Below, piece after piece: positions 1 to 10,400 of a DNA stretch of 64,000 nucleotides (position 1 is the first letter of the stretch; each line of letters opens with the position of its first letter). The position numbers and the translations under genes are program-made. A model generated the notes under the pieces. It was given only the letters and a program-made list of their open reading frames with translations. It was not told where the DNA came from and made no database searches. The stretch covers positions 12,261,001 to 12,325,000 of the forward strand of contig CM075671.1 of NCBI GenBank assembly GCA_037962975.1, in the 5' to 3' direction. Origin of the DNA: Clitoria ternatea. Lineage: Eukaryota; Streptophyta; Magnoliopsida; Fabales; Fabaceae.

Positions 1-471
1 TTCAAGAGAAAAAGGATGATAAAAATCACATAGTTCATCAAACTGCGATGTGTATTCTGCCACTGACATTCTGCCCTGCTCAATTTTTAGGAATTCCATC
101 TCCTTGCGGATTTTATAATTATCTGGAAAGTATTTAGCAAGAAATCTCCGCTTGAAATTCGTCCACATTAATGGTTCACTCGCAGCATTCATCTGAATTC
201 TAGTCCTTGACCACCATACACGAGCCTCATCCTTCAATTGATAAGTAGCAAATTGCACCTTTTGTTCTTCAGAGCATTCAAAGTATTCAAATGTTTGCTC
301 AATTTCCCGCATCCAGACATGAGCCCCATCATAATCATGACCTCCTCTATAAACAGGTGGATTCCTTTTTAGAAATTTATCAAGAGTGGGACCAGATTCA
401 GTCCTACTCATCAGTTGAGAAAATTTTGAGAAGAAATCATCTCCTCCTCCAGAACTAGCTCCTTCAGCCAT
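1..471 (-). CDS. Ty3/gypsy gag polyprotein, N-terminal part (partial, runs off left edge)
   Basis: Read on the minus strand, a start codon at 471-469 opens a frame with no stop to the window edge (157 codons seen). It begins MAEGASSGGGDDFF and continues through a Retrotrans_gag-type domain, with typical landmarks such as FLKRNPPVYRGG, VWMREIEQTFEYFECSEEQK, DEARVWW and a KYFPD segment. Gag proteins of this kind package the element RNA into virus-like particles. The frame lies about 240 nt downstream of a primer-binding site and a long LTR, as expected for gag. The motif style and 3-kb LTR fit the Tekay/Del chromovirus lineage; that assignment is inference, since pol lies outside the window. 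No lesion is visible in this part. Confidence 0.85.
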   Translation of the reverse strand, partial: MAEGASSGGGDDFFSKFSQLMSRTESGPTLDKFLKRNPPVYRGGHDYDGAHVWMREIEQTFEYFECSEEQKVQFATYQLKDEARVWWSRTRIQMNAASEPLMWTNFKRRFLAKYFPDNYKIRKEMEFLKIEQGRMSVAEYTSQFDELCDFYHPFSLE

Positions 472-708
472 GAAGTAGTTCTACAATAACCAAACACATC
501 ACCATTAATAACCAATGATCTATCAGGGATAGGGTATTTACCTCATACATATATATAACATAATGCCACCAGAGTGCCAAGGGAAATGATGCCAAGTTGA
601 CCTGTTACAACTTAAATAACACCTAAACAATTCAATATAATATAAAAATAGTCCGACCTGGGACTCAAACAATCATCTAACACTGCCCATTTACCCGACT
701 CTAGAAAG

Positions 709-726
709 AACCTGGCTCTGATACCA
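709..726 (-). other. Primer-binding site complementary to initiator tRNA-Met
   Basis: On the minus strand this 18-nt stretch reads TGGTATCAGAGCCAGGTT, the usual plant LTR-retrotransposon primer site complementary to the 3' end of initiator tRNA-Met. It begins two nucleotides inside the LTR end at 729, which sets the direction of the element (5' LTR on the right, gag to the left). Confidence 0.9.
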
Positions 727-728
727 CC

Positions 729-3725
729 TGTGACATCCTAGGTCGATTTACATTTATTTTTATTCAATTAACTAATTTTTACAATAATTTTTTCACGATT
801 AATTATAATTAATTAAGTTCTAATCCAAAATGATATTTATTTTGACTAAACATATTCAAAAGGATAAACAACAATAAATAAAATAAAAAAATAATTAGTT
901 AAATGAAGAAAAGAAGAAAATGGAAACAAGGCTATTCGCTTGGGCTAGTCCCCTACTCGCTTAAGCGAGATTAGAAATTTTCGCTTGAGCGATGTCCTTG
1001 ATCGCTTGAGCGAGTTCCACATACAACTACTGAGCGAGGAAAAACAATTTGGGCATCAGGGGACTCATTTCGCTTGAGCGAGACCTATCTCGCTTAAGCG
1101 AGGTACAAAGAATTTCCCTGAGCGAACCAGCGAAGCGCTTGAGCGAGGAAATAATTTTGCATCAATAACCAATCTCGCTTGAGCGGAATATATCTCGCTT
1201 AAGCGAGATGGCTCCAGTATTCACAGAAGCTCACTGTCCCATTTTCGCTTGGGCGAGGTACCTCTCGCCTGGGCGAAAATTGTCCAGTGTTAAATTCCTT
1301 ACCTCCTCGCTTGAGCGCCCTCCTTTTCGCTTGGGCGAAATTAGTCCAGAGACCACCCCTGATACTTTTATTAATCTCGCTTGGGCGAAATTGTCACCCG
1401 CTCGGGCGAGTGCAGGCCAGTGACAATTCCCCTGTTTTCAAAACAATCTCGCTTGAGCGAGATTCTCACTCGCTTGAGCGAGTTATGCAGGAGTGATGCA
1501 GAAACGAAAGTCCTCTTAGCTTTACACCTGAATTTTTATTTTCTACCAATTTAACCCCTTACTAATACATCATCTTTCTTCATCATTCATCTACAAATTC
1601 TCCCAACTACATGAAATGTTAGGACTTAAAATTTACTTTATTATTTCATTAAATTCATCATCAACAACATTATATTCACTATCCTTCATGCCATACCTAT
1701 AACCTGAAATCATCATCATTTCACATGTTCCATAAAATGGTACAAACACACATACACACACTCAATCATTAAATCTAACATCATTAAGCATTGCAGACTT
1801 ATCCTTTACCTCATTGAGTCATGGAGGAAAGTTGACCATAAACATAAAATTAACATTGTTCACATTGGCATCAACACCATACTGCTCCATCAATGTGAGT
1901 TCATATCTTCATCATGAATTTATAACCTCATCAAATAATATTCAAATTCTACTCATTATCCATCACATTCCTGACCATGGTGATATTACCCAAATTAACT
2001 CAACACACACAAACAACATCTAGACTTAACATCCATAAATCACAACACACATTACACACATAGTTCATTTCATAAATTCCCTTAGCTCATTGGCATCAAT
2101 TCTCCGCTTGACGCATCTCCGGGGCTTCAACCTCTTCCCTGTCACTGGTTACTAAATTAAAGAAACGACAGCAAGGGTGAGTGTTTGGTATCATAATTAA
2201 TATAGAATGACACTTCAATAACAAGATGCATATTCACTAGCTTTAGTTTGTACTAACTATCTTACCTCTTGTCATCAATTTCCATTTACCAATCAAGAAT
2301 TCAATTCTCATTCTTTTATCCCCAATTTGCCAATCACAATCAACAATTATCATAAAACACATTCATATCATCATATAATACTAACAATGCATCAAATAAC
2401 ACAGCTGACTCTCATATCAATTCGACGCCTAGTATCCGGATACTAAAAGGATCGACCTTCAGCTGGAGGTCCTACTTGACACCCCGTGAACCCTGCTTGG
2501 TCCACTGAGTCCTACTTGACTCTCCACCTCAACCACTGGGTCCTACTTGACCACTAGGTAGCTCAACTGGGCATAAACACCACGGGAGCCAGAAACGAGG
2601 GGCTGCACATACCGTCGGCCGTCCTACACCACATAATTATACATGTTTATTCATATTTCACAATCATACTACAAGTGGCCAGCAACAAAACGCATACTCA
2701 TCAATTGGGCGACCTACTTGTCAAGCCCGTCATCACAATGCCACTGTACTCAACAACTCATCACCATTCAATTGACATTATGCTCATAATCATCACAATT
2801 CATACACAGCTTCCATTCATAGACATACAATTATCATTACTTATATATTCTCATTAGTTCCATATTTAATTCAATGATTCAATTCAATTATATTTACTTA
2901 TTCTAATTAATTATAACCCGAACACCCCCCTTACCTCGATTCCGAGCTCCGATAAATCGTTCTTAATGAGCTTGGCGTTCTCTCGACGTTATGTTCAACG
3001 TCCCACGTCCGAAATCAACACCCACTTCACCGTTCGATCCTCCGACGACTGTTTCGCTACCTACGGAGGTCGAAACGTAAAACCCGACAACGTTAAACCA
3101 TCCTCATTACTTTAAAAAGCCATTTTCAAGCCTCTACGCACTAGAGGAGCAAGAAACAGAAGCTCATTCCTCCATGCACGACTCTTCGGTTTAACAGAGA
3201 AAACGAAAGAGCTACGAAAGCTTAATTTAAAAGGCCCATTAGACTCACCTCGAAGCTACGGTCTCAAAAACGTAGTTATCTCGAAGTTTCGGCGCGAAAT
3301 GATCTTCCTCTTGGAGCATGCAACTACGACAATGGTGAGGAGAAAGAAGAAGATGTGCACGCTCGTGAAAGTGAGGAAGGAGAAAAAGTGAAATTAAGAT
3401 TTTAATACCCAAGGGTAATTTGGTCATTTCCTATTTCAATTACATTTTCTTTTAAAAGTTTTAATTAAAACTTTTTACTTTTACCTTTCACCCCTCACCT
3501 TTTACCCCATTGTAACTTCAAATTTTTACCTTCTTTTAATTATTCATCATTTAACCTTTTATAATTAATCAATTAAATAAATTTATTTATTTCCACAACA
3601 TTTAATTATTTATAATTACATCTTTAATAATAATAATTTCCCAAAAATCCCAATAAATTCGATTGGGTAATTATTAATATTTTTCACCAATTACAACTTT
3701 TCTAAAATATTAAGCATGTTACACA
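729..3725 (-). repeat. 5' LTR of the minus-strand Ty3/gypsy element
   Basis: The LTR runs from TGTGACATCC at 729 to GTTACACA at 3725 on the plus strand, so on the element strand it begins TGTGTAACATG and ends GGATGTCACA, the canonical TG...CA form with a short inverted terminal match. It is about 3.0 kb long. The primer-binding site abuts its inner end. The right flank (from 3726) is unrelated, AT-rich DNA that leads into the APC1 5' region. The other LTR and the target-site duplication cannot be tested because they lie left of the window. No convincing gene is present inside; short ORFs are treated as chance. Confidence 0.8.
936..1486. repeat. Array of about 19 CTCGCTTRAGCGAG-type palindromes within the LTR
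   Basis: About 19 variants of the palindrome CTCGCTTAAGCGAG / TCGCTTGAGCGA / TCGCTTGGGCGA occur in 550 bp. In the right-hand part they come in pairs 20-24 bp apart. The pairs recur every 64-71 bp (near 1174, 1242, 1306, 1377 and 1447), so the array looks like a diverged tandem repeat whose only well-conserved part is the palindrome. The surrounding LTR is much more AT-rich. Confidence 0.85.
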
Positions 3726-4470
3726 TAGTAAGTAAATACAAAGAGAGAAAGAAGAGGAAAACAAGACTGAAAAAGACAATAGGAAGAAGAAAACCAATAC
3801 AAAGAAAATAGATGAAGAATATGATGAATAGCGCTTAAGTGGTAATTAATTTTTAAATTTAAATAAATACACATATAAATAGTAAGTCAATATTTAATCG
3901 ATGGAAAATTAATGACATGCCTTAATTCAAACAAAAAGAATATTTCAAGGGTTAAATCTATAAAAAATTATTAGAGAGATGATTATAAATTTGAATTTTT
4001 TAAAGGTTAATTTTAGATTTCAACAAAAAATTACACATATTAGTGTTGAGGTAGCTAGCCGTTAACCACCTTAATATTTAATTAACAAAAAATTAATAAT
4101 AAAACTTTCAAAAGTTAAATTAAAAAATGATTATTAAAAGTTAACCATAATTTTCAACTTCTCCGGGAGCTAATTTTATATTCGAGTTTATAAATAATCC
4201 TAGTATTTAAATTCATAAAAATATTATTTTAACCTAATTTTTACTTAATAAATTTCCTGTTTGAAAATGATAAATCGAAGACTCTGGCCCGAAGCTAAAA
4301 AGTTAATCATTATCAAAAGTGAAAAGTCTAGGGTTAAGTTCAAGGCGCTAACTCTAAAACCCAACCCACGGTTCGAGTTCCAAAATCAAAACCAAACAAA
4401 AATAAAGAGCGGGAGGCACACTCCATTTCACTTCACTCTTCTTCTCCTCAATTTCCCCTGAGCTCCGAAA
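3726..4470. other. APC1 upstream region
   Basis: This AT-rich stretch lies between the gypsy LTR and the APC1 start codon. A TATAAATA sequence at about 4189-4196 could be a core promoter element, and the CT-rich run just before the ATG (about 4410-4465) resembles a plant 5' UTR, but neither is proven. The APC1 promoter therefore lies within about 750 bp of a large retrotransposon LTR that points away from the gene. Confidence 0.4.
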
Positions 4471-7400
4471 ATGTCCACAGGAGTCCGTTGCTTAACAGTG
4501 CTCGGCGAGTTCAAGCCGTTTGGCCTCATTGCTGAAGCACTCGACGGTAAACACCCCGACACCGTCAGCCACAAGTACGATTACTTCCTTTTTGATCCAG
4601 AAACCGCCCGAGTCCGCGACGCCGAAGATGATTGCCACGAGGTTGCTTCTGCATTAACCACCCACGGCGATCACGAGCTTTTTATACGAGGAAATCGGTA
4701 ATTCATTTCTCGCCGGAAACCCTCTCTTCTCTGCTTAGTTGCTTCCGAACTCGCTTATACGAATAAAAAGGAAAATTAAGCTTATTATTATCCCTTGATT
4801 TTAAATTTTGTTGTCCTTTCCCTGGTTTACTTGTGCCTTCCATTGTTACTACTTCATCTGAACCCGAGCATTTGGTGTGTTGCTTTTCTCTAATGTGCAT
4901 GTTGATTTTTCACAGGATTATATGGTCGACAGGTGCTAGAGTGTTTAAGAGATTCACCTTGCGATCCTCGATAGTTAAGGTGTGAATTTTGATTTTCGTG
5001 CTTTGAAAATTAGTTTACACCTACATATTATAGTTTCTGTGCCACTAAATTTTGTTCCGTGAAATTGTTATTTGTGGAACTTTATTGTTTACTGGTTTGA
5101 TTTGAAGAGATACTGATCTTTATTTGTTTCAGCTAGATATTTATTGGCGAGTGCTTGGTTTGATTAATATGTTGTGTAATTAAGTTTTAGGTTTTGTACT
5201 CTCTGTTTCAGTGTGTTGGATCTTACTTCTAATTACTTTAATCTTCCATTTCCAGTTTCCTTACTAGAAAAAACAGTATCTAAGACCAGAGTTTAGAGAA
5301 TGTATGATTCACATATATAGTTCAAAACTTAAAATTCTCACACAAATTGGTTAGATCTAGTGAGTACAGCAGCAGATAGGGAAATAGAGTTAGTTTTAGA
5401 TGATTTAATTGTGAACAATCTTTGAAATAAGTGATGGCTGGAATGCTTGGATTGTAACAGTGAATTCAAGAAATTCAAATGGCAAGGATGAGAGTTCTAT
5501 ACGCAATTTTCTATTTAAAAAAGGAATTTTTTTAAATGGTTTAGAGAATGAGTACAGTTTAAGACTACATGAATTCAGAAAGGAAAATACTATTACTATA
5601 TGCCTCTGAATAGTGTCACATGAGATGTAGAAGGAAGGAAACTGGCCTCACAAATGACAACTGACAAGCCTTCAGTTCAACAATTCAAACTTTCAATTAC
5701 TTTGTTTAAGGTTTAACATTTGGCTAGTTCTTCTGCAAATTCGTTGGGGCATTTATATTGGAGAAAAGTTGAACTCAATTCTCTAATCTCAGTAGCATTA
5801 TTATGTCCACATCATGACTAAATGAACCATGTCATGATTTAAGGCTACTTCAAAAAACTGGAAAGCGCTGAATATTCCCTGGCATTAAAATATTACATCC
5901 CAGTTTTCAACTACTCAACTGTTGGATCAGTATCTTGTATTCATTCAGCACAATTTCCTTTGATGAAAAAATCTTCTCAACTTTATAATTTTGCAGACTT
6001 GATAGCTTTTCTTGATATGTGTCTCGTGTTGCTTTTATTGTAACATAGTGCCATTTCGTATTTATTATTGTATGTGTACAACTAGTGGCATTTGAAGTAG
6101 GTTTCTTGGTGTGGTTGGCGAATCTTGGATGTGTGCTAAGAGCTTTGGAGCATTTCCTTTTTGCTAGGTTTTTAGATTTTGGCAGGAGTAAGGAAGAGCC
6201 CTATGACCACATGACGTATAGGATTTATGTTGTCCTTTCACTGCTTTGAATCCTGTCATCTGGTGAAATGGTTGGATTTTTAAGGAAACACGTGGCCTTG
6301 ATTTTTTGTAGTATCTTTTGGCGTTCAATGGCTTCTTTCATGGAATCTATTGTTGGCCCTATTCTTTTTAATGTTGCCTGTGTTTAAGGAAGTTATTTTA
6401 TCATTTTTTCCTCACAAAATGAATAAAATTATTTCATTTAAAAAAAGTCTTCATTGACTTGGCTTTGAGTTTTCAAGGACTGCAATAAGTTGACGGCTGC
6501 ATTATTTTCCCTGCAACCAGGAAGTGCAACGATAGAGGACTAAAACTTTAAAATTTGATCTCCCCCCTTCCCCTAGTAAATGTGATGCTGCTTTTTGTTT
6601 CATTACCAAACAATATTGCTTTAACTAATTATTTTGACATTTTAGGTTTGCTGGTGTCGTATGGGTCATACATCTGATGCTCTTCTTTGTATACTACAAA
6701 TTGATTGTTTGACAATCTATAATACATCTGGTGAGTTTACTCACTGAAGTTCAACCATCACATGATAGAAAAGCTAAAAAAGTGCTTATTTTAATTGCAT
6801 GGAAATGGTACTTGTTTGTGGCTTAAAACTTTATTTTATTCATTGGAAGCAGGTAAGATACCTTGGGATTCTATCAAATACAAACAATAATTTCTTTAAT
6901 TAATGAAGATCAAAACAAGTACCAACCCAATAAATATCGAGTGTTGAAAGAAAAAGGATGCCTAAAAGGGTATCCTATCCATACCATGATAAATAAATTG
7001 GTTAAAATCCTAGTCAAGCTCTAGCTTCCTAAAACTAATAACGTTAAATAAAAAGAGTAAACAATCAATTTGGTTTTCTAAAGATAGAGTGACCGCTAGC
7101 TAATTCCTCCAAAGATTGTGGCTAATGGCTATTAAATTGGTTCTCCAATGATCAATTTGGTCACTAGGTCTTTCTTAGGCAGTTTAACTAACCTTTTTTT
7201 AAACTGCTAAGAAAAGGTTATGTAAATCCTTTTTTTAGTCCTTAATAACTGTTTACATAACCTTTTCTTAGCAGTTTAAAAAAAAGTTATTTAAACTGCC
7301 TAAGAAAGTCCTAGTGACCAAATTAATCATTGGAGAACCAATTTGGTGGCCACAATCTTTTGAGGACTAAGATGATGGCCACTTCATCTTTGAATATTCA

Positions 7401-10400
7401 AATTGGCTGTTTACTCAATTAAAAATTTGGTCTTGTACATTTTAGTATCACACCATTTTTTTGTTTTGGTTCTTACATGAAAAAAGTCTACACTTTGGTC
7501 CCTAAGTGAAAAAAATTACAAATTGGTCATTACTGCATGCTAAAGTTATAATCACTTTATATGTTTACTTAATTGACTAATGTTTACTAGCTAGATATTT
7601 GGGACAAACATTGGTCAACTTAGTGAACATCTAAGATTTTATAACCAGAGTAGTCAAATAGTGGAGGGGTGGCCGCAATTGCGCTGTGAAATTGTGGTGT
7701 GGCCCTCTGTTGAAATAAAATGGTCAAAGTTAGGCAGTAATTAGGTAAAAGAGTTGTTGAAATAGAATGGTCAAATTTAGGTAAAGATTAGATAGAAATT
7801 AGGTAGATTTTTTACTATATATAGATGTAATCTTTTCTGTATTGAATCAAGTAATACATTTCATTCTATTCTCAACTTTCAAGTTGGTATCAGAGCATCC
7901 AATCTTGGGGCTTTGTTTTTTGCTTCCGCTATTTTTTTTTAAAACTGCCTTCATTGCACTGCTGCCTTCATTGCACTTTTGCCTTCATTGCACTTCCCCA
8001 CCAACGTTTGTTCCGCCACATACACATAAACAACCATCGGACCTTTCAGCACTTGTTCCACACGATTCTGTTTGACGTTATGGCTGCTGAAGTACCCAAG
8101 CCAACTCCACTTGTACCTTTGAGTGCCCACGATCTTCCAACAATTCCTTCCGTTAATCTACTTAATGGACGAAATTACCTTCAGTGGGCTCAATTTATTA
8201 AGAGGACACTGAAGGGTCGGAAAAAGGCTAAATCATATTGAAGGAAAAGCCCCCAATAAGGGTCAACCTGATTTTGAAACATGGGACGATGAGGACTCCC
8301 TAATCATGACCTGGTTATAGGGTACAATGATTCCGGAGATTAGTCGAAATTACATGTTCCTCTCAACTACCCAGGAGATATGGGATAATTTATGCAAGAC
8401 ATATTCCATGAAGCAGGACATTGCCACACGTTATGAATTGGAGAGTAAAATCTTCAATGTCAAACAAGGGGCCCTCTCAGTTACTGACTATTATGAAAGT
8501 CTATATGGCTTATGGGTGGAGTTAGATCAATATCACTGTTTGAAGTTTAAAGATAGCGATGATGCTATTGCATATGCTAACTCGATTGAGAGCTCTCGAC
8601 TCTTTAAGTTTCTCTCAGGACTCACTCCAGAATATGATCCAGTACGAGCACAAATTCTTGGGAAAGAAAAACTCCCTTCCCTTTCCGAGGCCTTCTTTAT
8701 TGTTTGCGGAGAAGAGACTCGCAGGATGGTAATGATGGATGAAAAATCCATTGACAGTGCAAGTTCAGCCTTGACATCTAGAAGGATCTCTAAAACTGGA
8801 TTCAATACTCCAGGATTTGGAAATCCTTTTGATAGAAAGGATGATCGGTGGTGTACTTACTGTAAAAGGGCCGATCACACCAAAGAAACATGCTTCAAGC
8901 TACATGGCAAGGATAAAGTCCTTGGTCGATCGGGAGGATTCAGAGGACTAGCTCCTAAGCAGGCTCATCATGTTGGCATTAGTTCTGAGGAAGAAAACAA
9001 TCAACCTGCACAGTCAAATGATGAGATGTCTACACTTAAGGCAGAAATGGAGCAGTTTAAAAACCTCATGAAGTCATTTAGTAAGCCCTCTAGGTCTTGC
9101 TCCCTAGCCATGACTGGTAAGAACCCTAAGTTCTTTTCTTTTAATGTTTCCGGTATAGTTCCTGAGGATCTATGGATAATTGATTCTGGTGCTACTGATC
9201 ATATGACCCCTTATTCCTCTTGTTTTCTTACCTATACATCTTTTGGAAAACAATCCATTATTGTTGCCAATGGTTCCCATATTCCAATTACCGGAAACGG
9301 TAACATCTCCCTTACACCATCATTAACTATTGAAAATGTGTTACATGTTCCTCAGCTCTCTAATAACCTCATATCTGTTAAAAAACTTACTCATGATTTA
9401 AATTGTTCTGTAACCTTTTCCCCTTCTCATTGTGTCTTCCAGGATCTTACCACGGGGAAGACGATTGGACTTGCTAAGGAACAAGATGGGTTATATTACT
9501 TGCAGAGCATGGGAATGAAACATACTACTAAGCAGAAAATGTCACAGACCTGTCTCCAAACCAGCTCCTTGTCTACACAGTCTTAAATTTGGCTTCAACA
9601 CAAACGTCTAGGTCATCCTCCTTTTAACATTCATAGGACTATGTTTGCTGTTTTGTTTAAAAACGTATCTGTTGAGTCTTTTCACTGTGATGTTTGTCAG
9701 TTTTCAAAACATCATCGCGTGTTTTTTCCTAGTCATGATAATAAAAGTGATGAGCCATTTGACCATATTCATTCTGATGTATGGGGACCTGTTTCTGTTG
9801 CTAATATTTCTGGTGCTAAATGGTTTGTATCTTTCATTGATGATTGTTCACGAACAACATGGATTTTTTTAATGAAGGATAAAACTGAGGTAGTACAATT
9901 GTTTAAAAATTTTTACTATATGATTTAGACTCAGTTTTCCAAAAAAATAAAAAGGTTACGGTCTGATAATGGAACTGAGTATGTTAATCAAAATCTATAT
10001 GAGTTCCTTCATAAAAATGAAATAATACATGAACTCACATGTGTTAACACTCCACAACAAAATGGAGTTGCTGAAAAAAAAAATCGTCATCTTCTGGAAA
10101 TGGCCCGGGCTCTCCTTTTTCAAATGTCTGTTCCACAATCATATTGAGGAGAAGCAGTTTTATCAGCCACTTATCTGATCAATAGGTTACCTACCCGTGT
10201 CCTCAACGGAGTAAGTCCTGTCCAATTTTTGTCTTCTTTCTTTCTTTCTGTTCCTATTTTTAACAGTATTGAATGTCGAGTATTTGGGTGTACTGCATTT
10301 GTACATATTCATAATCAACATCGTGGTAAACTTGTGTCGGATGTGAGTTCATGTGTTATTTTTGTTCTTTTGGGTGTACTGCATTTTAAATGCATTTTTG

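Noticed and set aside
3245..3427. 60-codon minus-strand ORF in the left LTR
   Set aside because: No recognisable domain and a location in a retrotransposon LTR; probably chance.
4261..4461. 66-codon ORF ending just before the APC1 start, a possible upstream ORF or small gene
   Set aside because: No recognisable protein, AT-rich composition and no evidence that it is in the transcript.
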